From Lachnospiraceae bacterium (GTDB lineage Bacteria; Bacillota; Clostridia; Lachnospirales; Lachnospiraceae): a stretch of 46,526 nucleotides of DNA. Location: positions 1-46,526 of the forward strand of contig JAFZDQ010000013.1 in assembly GCA_017561085.1 (NCBI GenBank). The letters run 5' to 3'. Shown here piece by piece: positions 1 through 8,429 of this stretch. Position numbers and translations under genes: made by a program. The notes under the pieces were generated by a model. It worked only from the letters and a program-made list of their open reading frames with translations, was not told where the DNA came from and ran no database searches. Position 1 is the first letter of the stretch. Each line of letters begins with the position of its first letter.

Positions 1-963
1 AAGCAGCAGCGCCGTATGGTAGGAAATCTTGATAAAGAAGCAGATTTAGAGAAGCTTGGCCTTACCGTAGAGCCCGCTTATCATGTGGTAAAGACGTCAG
101 CAGATAACAGAGGAGATGATAAGGATACCACTGAGCATCCCATCGGATATGTGGCTTATTACCAAAAAGGATTAACCGAAAAAGGAAAGAAACTTCCGCT
201 GGTACTTTGCTTCCACGGTGGCGGAGATTCCGCTATGTGTATGGTTTCTTTATCCGAATGGCATCTGGTGGTGGCAGAAAATGAATTTTTACTGGTCAGC
301 GTAGAAAATCACATGAACAGTACCGCAACCGAGGCGGTGGCGCTTTTAGAACATTTAAAGGAGAAATATCCTGTAGATGAAACAAAGATTTACGCAACCG
401 GTTTCTCTATGGGCGGATGTAAGTCCTGGGATTTATTCCAGGAGTATCCGGAATTGTTTGCGGCAGTGGCACCTATGGATGCAACCTTTGAAGTGGGACA
501 GAACGTTTACGGTCAGGCGGTAGAGAAGATTAACAGGGATGTGATTTTACCTGTATTTTATGTGGGCGGAGAGGATACCCCGCTTCCGGAACTGCCTTTC
601 CAGGAGGCCAAGTGCTTAAACCGTATGGCCTATGTGTTAAAGGTAAATCAGTCTGTACTTCAAAATGAGCAGGAATTTGACAAGCAGGATGAATGGGAAA
701 ACCCGATTTGGGGAATCAGCAGTGATGTGATTTGTTATGCAGATGACCCGGCGAAGAAAAGCGTGCTTACCATGCACTTGTTTGAAAGTGAAAACGGCTG
801 TTGTTACAGCATTTTCGGAAGCGCAACCAACCAGTCCCATGAAATGCGTCATTTGAATTGCGAGAATGCTTGGAAATTCATGAGTATGTTCAGACGTACC
901 CCTGACGGAAAGATAGAAGGCGGCAAGATGTCTGATGTAGTAGCGGCATATAACAATTGGTAG
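1..963 (+). CDS. Alpha/beta-hydrolase esterase (PHB depolymerase-like), 5' end outside window
   Basis: This is a serine-esterase-type alpha/beta hydrolase. The reading frame is open to the first base of the window, so the ATG at 16 may be internal and the true start may lie upstream. Numbering from that Met, an HGGG oxyanion motif sits at 67-70, the nucleophile elbow GFSMG has Ser131, GGED gives Asp187 as probable acid, and NQSHEMRH offers His275 as catalytic base. The layout resembles PHB-depolymerase/feruloyl-esterase-like proteins. It lies 26 bp before a dehydrogenase and close to uronate genes, so it may release an esterified sugar or uronic acid, but that is inference from context. No signal peptide is visible in the part shown. 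The fold is well supported; the substrate is unknown. Confidence 0.75.
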   Translation, partial: KQQRRMVGNLDKEADLEKLGLTVEPAYHVVKTSADNRGDDKDTTEHPIGYVAYYQKGLTEKGKKLPLVLCFHGGGDSAMCMVSLSEWHLVVAENEFLLVSVENHMNSTATEAVALLEHLKEKYPVDETKIYATGFSMGGCKSWDLFQEYPELFAAVAPMDATFEVGQNVYGQAVEKINRDVILPVFYVGGEDTPLPELPFQEAKCLNRMAYVLKVNQSVLQNEQEFDKQDEWENPIWGISSDVICYADDPAKKSVLTMHLFESENGCCYSIFGSATNQSHEMRHLNCENAWKFMSMFRRTPDGKIEGGKMSDVVAAYNNW

Positions 964-989
964 TATTAGGAATCTAAAGGAGAAACAGG

Positions 990-1898
990 ATGAAATATTT
1001 AGTAATCGGTGCCGGCGGAACCGGCGGAATGATTGGCGCTTTTTTAGCCAAAGAAGGAAAGGATGTTACCCTGATTGCAAGAGGGGCCCATTTAAAGGCC
1101 ATGCAGGAAAAGGGACTCTATGTAGAATCTGCCCTGAAGGGTGAGTTTTTGTTATCTGATGTAAAGGCAGTGGATATGGAGCATTATGAGGAGCAGCCGG
1201 ATGTTATTTTTGTTTGTGTAAAAGGCTATTCCATTGAAGAGACCATTCCTTTTATTGCGCGGATTGCAGGGCCGGATACGGTGGTGATTCCGATACTCAA
1301 TATTTACGGAACCGGCGGAAAAATGCAGGAAAAACTTCCTGATGTGCTGGTAACGGACGGTTGTATTTATATTGTGGGAATGATTAAGGAGCCGGGATAT
1401 TTGTACCAGACAGGAAACCTGTTTAAGGTAGTATATGGTGTCAGAAAAGAAGAAGACTATCGTCCGGTTCTTGAGGAAATCAAAAAGGATTTGGAAGAGT
1501 GCGGCATTGAAACGGTGCTTTCCGATAATATTAAGAGAGATGCCCTGCGGAAATATTCCTATATTTCTCCCGCGGCTGCCTGCGGTCAATATTACGGTGT
1601 AGGAGCCGGTGAAATCCAAAAAGAAGGAGAAATCAGGGAGACCTTTAAGGCACTGATTCATGAAATTGAACTTTTGGCTGAGGCAATGGGAATTTCCTTC
1701 GGGGAAGATATGGTAAAAACCAATGTTGCCATTATAGACGGCTTCGGACCGGATGTGAAAACCTCTATGCAAAGAGATATTGAAGCAGGCAGAATGTCAG
1801 AAATTGACGGCCTTGTGCATGAGGTGGTGCGCATGGGTGAAGCCTATGGTGTTGAGCTGCCCGTTTACCGTAAAATTTCAGAATTCATGTCACGGTAA
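990..1898 (+). CDS. Ketopantoate reductase family (ApbA/PanE-like) dehydrogenase
   Basis: This is a 302-residue NAD(P)-dependent dehydrogenase of the 2-dehydropantoate 2-reductase family. The N-terminus carries a Rossmann motif GAGGTGG at residues 7-13, and an AAAGGAGA ribosome binding site precedes the ATG. In true PanE the C-terminal domain starts with a Lys followed by conserved Asn residues that bind ketopantoate; here the matching stretch around Lys188 reads RKYSYISPAA, without those Asn residues. With no panB or panC nearby and uronate genes next door, it more likely reduces another 2-keto acid. Its 3' end overlaps the convergent AraC gene by 34 bp. Family assignment is firm; the PanE reaction itself is doubtful. 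Confidence 0.75.
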   Translation: MKYLVIGAGGTGGMIGAFLAKEGKDVTLIARGAHLKAMQEKGLYVESALKGEFLLSDVKAVDMEHYEEQPDVIFVCVKGYSIEETIPFIARIAGPDTVVIPILNIYGTGGKMQEKLPDVLVTDGCIYIVGMIKEPGYLYQTGNLFKVVYGVRKEEDYRPVLEEIKKDLEECGIETVLSDNIKRDALRKYSYISPAAACGQYYGVGAGEIQKEGEIRETFKALIHEIELLAEAMGISFGEDMVKTNVAIIDGFGPDVKTSMQRDIEAGRMSEIDGLVHEVVRMGEAYGVELPVYRKISEFMSR

Positions 1899-2740
1899 TC
1901 TTTGGGAGAAATGCCGTATTCCTTTTTGAAGGCACGGTAAAAGCTGGAGTAGTCACCAAACCCAAAGGTTTCATAGGCATTGGTAATACTCATACCACTT
2001 AAAATAGACTGACGGCAATAGGTCAGTCTTTTTTTTGTGATGTATTGGTGGATGGAGAGGCCAAGGTTTGCTTTGAAGATATGGGCAATATGATATTTGC
2101 TCATGAAAAATTCTCCGGAAATACGCTCTAAGGACAAATCTTCCTCAATGTGGGCTTCAATAAAATTGCAGATATTTTGATAAAGAGAATCATTATCCCC
2201 AGCGGATGCGGGATGATTTTCTTCATACACAAGACGGTTCAAAAATAAAAGCAAATCCATGACATAAACGGGGATTTGGGCACCCTTTCCAAAGCGGTTT
2301 GCCTGCATTTCTTCCAAAAGACGGGTAAGCTTGGCAATAATGGAATTAAAGGTAATTTTATCATTGTGAAAAACGTAGGTCTTGCGGGTGGAAACTAATT
2401 GCATCAGATAGCCGTAATCAGAAGACAGGCTCAGAAGATGATTACAAAATTCACTGCTAATCCAAAACACAAAGCGGCTGTAGGGTTCTGCTACATCGTG
2501 GATTATGGGTCTGTGGGCAAGTCCCGGCGGAACAATGACCATATCTCCGGGTGAGACAGGATGGATATCCTTGTCAATTTGCAGACTGACATTACCCCCT
2601 AAAAAGAAATAAAATTCATAATAATCATGGGTGTGGATATCGACATTCTTAAGGGAAGTGTCATGGTAGTAATATAATTCATAATCCTTGGACAACATAT
2701 ATTGTCGGGTACTGAAACGGCTTTGTAATTTTTTGTGCAT
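1865..2740 (-). CDS. AraC-family transcriptional regulator
   Basis: This 291-residue regulator has an N-terminal cupin-like ligand domain (HTHDYYEFYFF, PGDMVIVPPG, AHRP) and a C-terminal AraC/XylS double helix-turn-helix from about residue 190, ending in the signature FGFGDYSSFYRAFKKEYGISPKDYR split over helices 6-7. AAGGAG precedes the ATG on the minus strand. It is divergent from uxuA with 182 bp between the starts, and its 3' end overlaps the convergent reductase gene. The position suggests it controls uxuAB and perhaps the esterase/reductase pair in response to a sugar acid; the ligand cannot be read from sequence. Confidence 0.9.
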   Translation of the reverse strand: MHKKLQSRFSTRQYMLSKDYELYYYHDTSLKNVDIHTHDYYEFYFFLGGNVSLQIDKDIHPVSPGDMVIVPPGLAHRPIIHDVAEPYSRFVFWISSEFCNHLLSLSSDYGYLMQLVSTRKTYVFHNDKITFNSIIAKLTRLLEEMQANRFGKGAQIPVYVMDLLLFLNRLVYEENHPASAGDNDSLYQNICNFIEAHIEEDLSLERISGEFFMSKYHIAHIFKANLGLSIHQYITKKRLTYCRQSILSGMSITNAYETFGFGDYSSFYRAFKKEYGISPKDYRDMNSEILR

Positions 2741-2770
2741 AATAGGGTACTCCTTATCTGATACAAGTTG

Positions 2771-2799
2771 AGAATAACATAAAATCGCAACTTTTGCAA
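2771..2799 (-). promoter_or_regulatory. Sigma-A-type promoter for the AraC gene
   Basis: On the minus strand TTGCAA (2794-2799) is followed after 17 bp by TATTCT (2771-2776), about 30 bp upstream of the AraC start. The -35 hexamer lies within TTTGCAAT (2793-2800), which recurs inverted as ATTGCAAA at 2851-2858. Confidence 0.45.
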
Positions 2800-2843
2800 T
2801 GAATACAACAAACCAGTCAATGTATATTTCAGCCTTGATTATT

Positions 2844-2849
2844 TATAAT
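2844..2849 (+). promoter_or_regulatory. Candidate -10 box for uxuAB
   Basis: A perfect TATAAT lies 74 bp upstream of the uxuA ATG. The -35 position 17 bp upstream (TGTATA) is poor, as expected for a promoter needing an activator such as the divergent AraC protein. ATTGCAAA begins 2 bp downstream of the hexamer. Confidence 0.4.
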
Positions 2850-2922
2850 GATTGCAAAGAGAAAAATGAGCGGCCGAAAACAATAATAATCGGCAAAAGA
2901 TGGAAAAGAGAGGGTTTTAATT

Positions 2923-3987
2923 ATGGAAATGACATTAAGATGGTATGGTTCAAAATTTGATACGGTTACCTTAAAGCAGATCCGCCAGATTCCCGGTGTA
3001 AAAGGTGTGATTACAACTTTATATGATACACAGCCCGGTGAAGTTTGGAGCAGGGAACGTATCCGTGCCATGAAAGAAGAAGTAGAAGCTGCCGGACTTC
3101 ATGTGGCAGGTATTGAAAGTGTAAACATTCATGATGCCATCAAGACAGGTGCACCCGAGAGAGAAGAGTATATTGCCAACTATATAGAGACACTTGAAAA
3201 TTTAGGAAAAGAAGACATTCACATGGTGTGCTACAATTTCATGCCGGTGTTTGACTGGACCAGAACCGAACTTGCAAGAATGCGTCCCGACGGTTCTACC
3301 GTACTTGCTTATACCCAGGAAGCGGTAGATGCCATTGACCCTGAAAGAATGTTTGAATCCATCGCAGGGGATATGAACGGTACCGTAATGCCCGGATGGG
3401 AACCGGAACGTATGGCAAGAGTAAAAGAACTTTTTGAGATGTATAAGGATGTTGATGATGATAAATTATTTGATAATCTGAAGTATTTCCTTGAAAAGAT
3501 TATGCCCGTATGTGATAAATACGACATTAATATGGCGATTCATCCCGATGATCCCGCATGGAGCGTATTTGGTCTTCCCAGAATCATCATTAACAAAAAG
3601 AATATCCTGAGAATGATGAGCATGGTAGACAACCCCCACAACGGCGTAACTTTCTGTTCCGGTTCTTATGGAACCAACCTGGAAAATGACCTTCCCGATA
3701 TGATTCGTTCTTTAAAGGGCAGAATCCATTTTGCCCATGTAAGAAACTTAAAGTTCAATACACCTACTGACTTTGAAGAAGCAGCACATTTATCTGCTGA
3801 CGGAAGCTTTGACATGTACGAAATCATGAAAGCGTTGTATGATATCGGATTTACCGGTCCCATCAGACCTGACCACGGACGTATGATTTGGGATGAAGTG
3901 GCAATGCCCGGTTACGGCTTATATGACAGGGCCCTTGGTGCGGCATATCTGAACGGTCTTTGGGAAGCAATCGAAAAGAGCAACTAA
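2923..3987 (+). CDS. uxuA: Mannonate dehydratase
   Basis: UxuA dehydrates D-mannonate to 2-keto-3-deoxy-D-gluconate in hexuronate catabolism. The protein is 354 residues, in the range of the shorter Gram-positive UxuA enzymes. The metal ligands known for the family can be matched in order: His207 in HPDDP, Cys245 in TFCSGSYG, His272 in HFAHVRN and Asp317 in RPDHGR. A GAGAGGG ribosome binding site precedes the ATG. It is 55 bp upstream of uxuB on the same strand, so the two should form one operon. uxaC, kdgK and kdgA are not in the window. Confidence 0.95.
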   Translation: MEMTLRWYGSKFDTVTLKQIRQIPGVKGVITTLYDTQPGEVWSRERIRAMKEEVEAAGLHVAGIESVNIHDAIKTGAPEREEYIANYIETLENLGKEDIHMVCYNFMPVFDWTRTELARMRPDGSTVLAYTQEAVDAIDPERMFESIAGDMNGTVMPGWEPERMARVKELFEMYKDVDDDKLFDNLKYFLEKIMPVCDKYDINMAIHPDDPAWSVFGLPRIIINKKNILRMMSMVDNPHNGVTFCSGSYGTNLENDLPDMIRSLKGRIHFAHVRNLKFNTPTDFEEAAHLSADGSFDMYEIMKALYDIGFTGPIRPDHGRMIWDEVAMPGYGLYDRALGAAYLNGLWEAIEKSN

Positions 3988-4042
3988 TCTTAAACAGAGT
4001 TGGGCAGCAGGTGAGATTGCATGCCTAAGAAGGAGATAAATC

Positions 4043-5653
4043 ATGAAGTTAAGTAATGCAGGATTAAAAGACAGAGAAGCATGGCTTGCTGCAGGCTACA
4101 AGTTACCTGAATACGACAGGGAAGCGGTAACGGCAGCGACCAAAGAAAATCCTTTTTGGATTCATTTCGGTGCCGGTAATATTTTCAGGGCTTTTCAGGC
4201 AAATGTGGTACAGAACCTGTTAAATGAAGGTGTTTTGGACAGAGGTTTGATTGTAGCGGAAGGCTATGATTATGAAATTATTGAAAAGAGTTATCTGCCC
4301 CATGACAGTCTTTCTGTTTTAGCGACGCTGAAAGCAGACGGAAATATTGAAAAGACCGTAATCGGCAGTGTTGTAGAGTCTTTGATTTTAGATTCAGCGA
4401 ATCAGAAACATTTTAGCCGTTTGAAAGAAATTTTTGCAAAGGATTCCCTGCAGATGGCATCCTTTACCATTACGGAAAAGGGATACAGCCTGGTAGACGG
4501 TAAAGGAGAACTCCTTCCTTCCGTAGCACAGGATTTTGAAAAGGGACCCGAAAAGCCGGCAAGCTACATCGGTAAGGTAGCGGCTCTTTTATACGAGCGT
4601 TTCCTTTCAGGTGAAAAGGCACTTGCCATGGTAAGTATGGACAACTGTTCCCATAACGGAGACAAGCTTTATGCGGCGATGAATACTTTTGCGGAGAAAT
4701 GGGAGGCAGCAGGGCTTGCAAAGAGCGGCTTTACTGCTTATGTTAATGACAGAAGCAAAGTTTCCTTCCCCTGGAGTATGATTGACAAAATCACACCCAG
4801 ACCGGATGCTTCCGTAGAAGCATTATTAAAGGCGGACGGAATGGAAGAATTAGATCCCGTGATTACCTCCATGAATACCTATGTAGCACCCTTTGTAAAT
4901 GCAGAAGAGTGTGAATATCTGGTAATCGAGGATGCATTCCCGGGCGGAAGAGAGAATCTGGAAGCCGGTGGACTGATGTTTACCGATAAGGAAACCGTAG
5001 ATAAAGTAGAGAAGATGAAGGTTTGTACCTGCTTAAATCCTCTTCATACGGCACTTGCGGTATTTGGCTGTCTGCTTGGATATGATTTAATTTCCAAAGA
5101 GATGAAGGATGAAACCTTAAAGAAGCTGGTAGAAGGAATCGGTTATGTGGAAGGTTTACCTGTAGTGATTAACCCCGGAATCTTAAATCCCAGAGAGTTT
5201 ATTGATACCGTGGTAAATGTACGTATCCCGAATCCCTTTATGCCTGATACTCCTCAGAGAATTGCCTGTGACACTTCACAGAAGCTGGCAATCCGTTTTG
5301 GGGAAACCATAAAAGCTTATGAAGCAAGCAGTGAGTTATCCGTAGAGGACCTCAAGCTGATTCCCTTAGTATTTGCAGGATGGCTCCGTTACCTGATGGC
5401 AGTGGATGATCAGGGCAATGAATTTACCTTAAGTCCTGACCCGATGCTTCCTGAAGTATGTCCGTATGCACAGCAGTTTAAACTGGGCGAAGAAGCGGAT
5501 GCAGAAAGCATTTTGAAGCCGGTTCTTTCAAATGAAAAGATTTTCGGTGTGGATTTATATCAAGTAAATATGGCCGGAAAAGTATGCGGATATTTTGAAG
5601 AAATGTTAAAAGGTCCCGGCGCAGTACGGGCTACTTTAGAGAAATATGTTTAG
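4043..5653 (+). CDS. uxuB: Fructuronate reductase (D-mannonate oxidoreductase)
   Basis: This 536-residue member of the long-chain mannitol dehydrogenase family interconverts D-fructuronate and D-mannonate with NAD(H), the step before UxuA. The dinucleotide-binding motif is GAGNIFR at residues 43-49. Family motifs follow: SMDNCSHNG, FPWSMIDKITPRP and LNPLHTALA near the active site. It is about 50 residues longer than E. coli UxuB but comparable to clostridial homologues as far as I recall. AGAAGGAGA precedes the ATG. The pairing with uxuA makes fructuronate a much better substrate guess than mannitol or tagaturonate. Confidence 0.9.
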   Translation: MKLSNAGLKDREAWLAAGYKLPEYDREAVTAATKENPFWIHFGAGNIFRAFQANVVQNLLNEGVLDRGLIVAEGYDYEIIEKSYLPHDSLSVLATLKADGNIEKTVIGSVVESLILDSANQKHFSRLKEIFAKDSLQMASFTITEKGYSLVDGKGELLPSVAQDFEKGPEKPASYIGKVAALLYERFLSGEKALAMVSMDNCSHNGDKLYAAMNTFAEKWEAAGLAKSGFTAYVNDRSKVSFPWSMIDKITPRPDASVEALLKADGMEELDPVITSMNTYVAPFVNAEECEYLVIEDAFPGGRENLEAGGLMFTDKETVDKVEKMKVCTCLNPLHTALAVFGCLLGYDLISKEMKDETLKKLVEGIGYVEGLPVVINPGILNPREFIDTVVNVRIPNPFMPDTPQRIACDTSQKLAIRFGETIKAYEASSELSVEDLKLIPLVFAGWLRYLMAVDDQGNEFTLSPDPMLPEVCPYAQQFKLGEEADAESILKPVLSNEKIFGVDLYQVNMAGKVCGYFEEMLKGPGAVRATLEKYV

Positions 5654-5710
5654 AAATACGTGTAAATAGAGAAATACATGTAAAGATAGGAATTTTTCCA
5701 TGAAGTAAAA

Positions 5711-5743
5711 AGAAGGAGATTGACATTATGTCAATCTCCTTCT
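5711..5743 (-). terminator. Intrinsic terminator for the two-component operon, containing the kdpE-like stop codon
   Basis: A perfect 15-bp stem (AGAAGGAGATTGACA, 5711-5725, with its complement at 5729-5743) closes a 3-base loop. On the minus strand it is followed by TTTTACTT. The stop codon of the response regulator gene (5731-5733) lies inside the stem. The + strand side has no U-tract, so it mainly serves the minus-strand genes. Confidence 0.8.
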
Positions 5744-6432
5744 GCCATTCGGTAGCCGATACCGATTTCTGTAAATACATGTTCCGGAGTAGCCGGATTT
5801 TTTTCGATTTTACGGCGGATATTTGCCATATTTACACGAAGTATCTGGTTGTTATTGTCCACATAAGGGCCCCAAATTTTTTCCATAATAGAGGCATAGG
5901 TAAGTACTTTGCCGCTGTTTTGGGAAAGCAGGGAGAGAAGCTTGAATTCAATCTGGGTTAAATGAATCATTTCTCCGTCTAAGGTGACCAAATGTTTATC
6001 GTAGTCAATGATCAGATTTTTGTGGCGGTAGATGGGTAAAGCAAGGGTCTGTCCGTTTATTTGGGTACTGTGGCGTAAGGAGGTACGGATTCTGGCAAGT
6101 AATTCAACCGTACTGAAGGGCTTTGTGATATAGTCGTCAGCACCAAGGTCTAAGGCCTTTGCTTTTTCCTGTTCATGATTTCTTGCAGAAATCACGATGA
6201 TGGGAATAGAACTCCATTCCCGCAACTTTTGAATGACCTGCATGCCGTCCATATCCGGAAGGCCCAAATCAAGCAGGATAAGGTCAGGGCAAAGAGAAGC
6301 GCTTAAGTGAAGTCCCTCCTTACCGGAGCCGGCTACGGTAATTTTATAATTCTGGTTCTTTAATGTGGTGGAAATAAAAGAACGGATATTTTCCTCATCT
6401 TCGATTAATAAAATAGAAAATTTAGGCTGCAT
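5731..6432 (-). CDS. KdpE-like OmpR-family response regulator
   Basis: This 233-residue response regulator has a receiver domain with phosphoacceptor Asp55 in LILLDLGLPD and the conserved Lys in ITKPF, then an OmpR/PhoB winged-helix DNA-binding domain (LTQIEFKLLSLLSQNSGKV, RVNMANIRRKIE). The sequence is KdpE-like, which in E. coli activates the potassium ATPase genes kdpFABC. The start overlaps the kinase stop, giving tight coupling. No kdpFABC lies in the window, so its target may be elsewhere or may not be potassium uptake. Confidence 0.85.
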   Translation of the reverse strand: MQPKFSILLIEDEENIRSFISTTLKNQNYKITVAGSGKEGLHLSASLCPDLILLDLGLPDMDGMQVIQKLREWSSIPIIVISARNHEQEKAKALDLGADDYITKPFSTVELLARIRTSLRHSTQINGQTLALPIYRHKNLIIDYDKHLVTLDGEMIHLTQIEFKLLSLLSQNSGKVLTYASIMEKIWGPYVDNNNQILRVNMANIRRKIEKNPATPEHVFTEIGIGYRMAEGD

Positions 6433-7526
6433 CAGGAATTTTCCTCCTTAGGTAATGTAAATGAAAAGCAACATCCTTTTTCATGGTTGACTGCTGCAAT
6501 AGAACCGCCGTGTGCAGTAATGATGGTTTTACAAATGGAAAGGCCGATACCGATTCCTTTGTGACTGTCCTGGGTGTTCATATGTGAATAGGGAACACCG
6601 TCAAAAATAGTAGGTAAGCGCTCGGGTGTAATACCGATACCATAGTCTTTAACGTGGAAACAGACCATTTTGTCCTCTTCCGTAACGGTAAGCTCGATGG
6701 GAAGCGTGGTCTTGGAATGAACCACTGCATTTTCAAGCAGATTGATAATAACCTGTTCAATTAACATGGCGTCCATGGGGATTAGTAAATAGTGTTCCGG
6801 AACGGTTACGTTAATTTGCATATCGGGAAGTCTTTTTTGGATGCGGAGAATAGCCTCTGCAACGACTTCCTCTACCGATTCTAAGGAAGTGGCAATCCCC
6901 ATGCTGTGTTCATCGATTCTGGTAACGGAGAGAAGATTTTCAACCATGTTAAGAAGCCAGTTGGAATCTTCGTTGATATGTCCGATGATTCTGATTTTTT
7001 CTTCTTCCGAAAGAGAATCTTTATTATCCAAATAAGTGGAACTGTTTCCGATAATTCCTGTCAGCGGAGTACGCAAATCGTGAGATACGGAACGTAACAG
7101 ATTCGCCCGCATTTTTTCTTTTTCAGCTTCCATAAGTAATTTTTCACGTTCCAACAAAATTTTCCCCTGTAATTTAATCCGGCTTGTCATGGCACTGATG
7201 GTAATGGAAATAATCAGCATGAACAAAAAGGTAATGGGATAACCTGTCATTGTGAAGTTGAATGCGAAATAAGGATATGTAAACAAAAAATTTACACTGA
7301 CAACGCCGAACAGGGAGGCGATGATGCCATACACATAACCGGTGGTAAATCTGGCAATCAGAACCAGGGCAGTAATATATACCAGTGCAATATTAGCCGG
7401 ATTTTCAGGGACTGTCCTGAAAAACCAAAAGGCAATCAGCGTTGCAATACCTGCGAGGAAAATGGTTACCAGAATATCCCGGACGATAAGTCCTGTGGGG
7501 GTAGAAAAAAACGATTTTGTTTTCAT
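6432..7526 (-). CDS. Short KdpD-like sensor histidine kinase (no N-terminal KdpD/Usp domains)
   Basis: The 364-residue protein matches the C-terminal half of KdpD: about four membrane helices (residues ~15-115, DUF4118-like), a short coiled linker, a HisKA domain with phosphoacceptor His149 in SVSHDLRTPL, and an ATPase domain with N box INLLENAVVHS, G1 DYGIGI and G2 GIGIGLS. Full KdpD is near 900 residues and begins with KdpD and universal-stress domains, absent here. The upstream DNA has its own promoter and AGAGGAT before the ATG, so the short form looks intact rather than broken. It is co-transcribed with the regulator downstream. Confidence 0.85.
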   Translation of the reverse strand: MKTKSFFSTPTGLIVRDILVTIFLAGIATLIAFWFFRTVPENPANIALVYITALVLIARFTTGYVYGIIASLFGVVSVNFLFTYPYFAFNFTMTGYPITFLFMLIISITISAMTSRIKLQGKILLEREKLLMEAEKEKMRANLLRSVSHDLRTPLTGIIGNSSTYLDNKDSLSEEEKIRIIGHINEDSNWLLNMVENLLSVTRIDEHSMGIATSLESVEEVVAEAILRIQKRLPDMQINVTVPEHYLLIPMDAMLIEQVIINLLENAVVHSKTTLPIELTVTEEDKMVCFHVKDYGIGITPERLPTIFDGVPYSHMNTQDSHKGIGIGLSICKTIITAHGGSIAAVNHEKGCCFSFTLPKEENS

Positions 7527-7554
7527 GAAACTATCCTCTGAATGTTTTTTACAT

Positions 7555-7583
7555 ATTATACCTTTTTCGGCTCAATCGGGCAA
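7555..7583 (-). promoter_or_regulatory. Promoter of the KdpD/KdpE-like operon
   Basis: On the minus strand TTGCCC (7578-7583) and TATAAT (7555-7560) are separated by exactly 17 bp, about 30 bp upstream of the kinase ATG. Confidence 0.6.
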
Positions 7584-7706
7584 TTGGTATGCGTTAAGAT
7601 TGCGTAAAGAAAAACCAAAAAGATAATAGATTTTGTGGCCTGCGCAGTGTATACTAAAAATAGAAACAGTTGTATATATCGGGATTTGTAGGTAAAAGGA
7701 GAGACC

Positions 7707-8426
7707 ATGAAGATACGAAATGACTATCCTGTGTATTCCGGCCAGCATTACGATACTCATTCATCTGCACCGGCAGAAAATACGATGAAGCCTGCGAAGG
7801 AAGAAGCGGCAGATACTGTTGTTTTGTCCGGAACCGGCAAAGCAGAAGGGTACCGGATCAGGCGGCAGAATGTGGAGCTTACACTGCATACTGCCATGCC
7901 CGGGAAGAATGCGGAAAAGGTATCCCGGAAGGACTCTTTTTTGAAGGAATTCTGGAACCGGCTGGGAGAGGAAGGACAGGCAGAGAAAGGACAGGCAGAG
8001 AGGCGTTCCCTTTTGGCGGTACTAAAGGAAACGGTGTGGTCTCCTTTGTACGGAGTTTTTTTACGTGCAGGGGAAGTGTTAAAGGGATTTTTCGCAAAGG
8101 ATTTAGAAGGCGGCATATCGGGCTTATCCGCAAGGTTTAAGTCAGAACTTTCTGCGGCCATGAAAAAGATAGGAAAAGGAAGTCTTCACGGACTTACGGA
8201 CGGACAGACCCTTTCAGGCGGTGCCTCTGCCCATGCGGACAGCCGGCAAGAACAGCAGAAGGAAGAGGAGCAGGCTGCCGGAACGGAGCCGGTAACTTAC
8301 GTAAGAAGCAGTCATATCATGGATTCCTATACCAAGGACGGAACCTATTGTACGATAGGGGATATCAATTACCGAAGAGCAGACAAAGCGTCTGCCTATC
8401 CGAAAAGAACTACGGGAGAAGAATAA
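7707..8426 (+). CDS. Hypothetical protein, family not recognised
   Basis: I do not recognise this 239-residue protein. AAAGGAGAG lies 7-8 bp before the ATG and the next gene starts 3 bp after its stop, so it looks translated and co-transcribed with the hydrolase. It has no signal peptide or clear membrane helix. The N-terminus (~1-40) is polar and likely disordered; 75-150 is amphipathic and basic, with FWNRLGEEG and VLKETVWSPLYGVFLRAGEVLKGFF broken across predicted helices; a Gln/Glu-rich linker follows near 180-195; the C-terminus (TYVRSSHIMDSYTKDGTYC) is the best candidate for a conserved core. A short tandem repeat GQAEKGQAE occurs near residue 92. A promoter-like TATACT is at 7650-7655 without a good -35. 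Confidence 0.6.
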   Translation: MKIRNDYPVYSGQHYDTHSSAPAENTMKPAKEEAADTVVLSGTGKAEGYRIRRQNVELTLHTAMPGKNAEKVSRKDSFLKEFWNRLGEEGQAEKGQAERRSLLAVLKETVWSPLYGVFLRAGEVLKGFFAKDLEGGISGLSARFKSELSAAMKKIGKGSLHGLTDGQTLSGGASAHADSRQEQQKEEEQAAGTEPVTYVRSSHIMDSYTKDGTYCTIGDINYRRADKASAYPKRTTGEE

Positions 8427-8429
8427 TAC

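Noticed and set aside
5728-5961. 77-codon plus-strand frame after uxuB
   Set aside because: It is antisense to the response regulator; the RBS-like AGAAGGAGA before its start region is part of the terminator stem.
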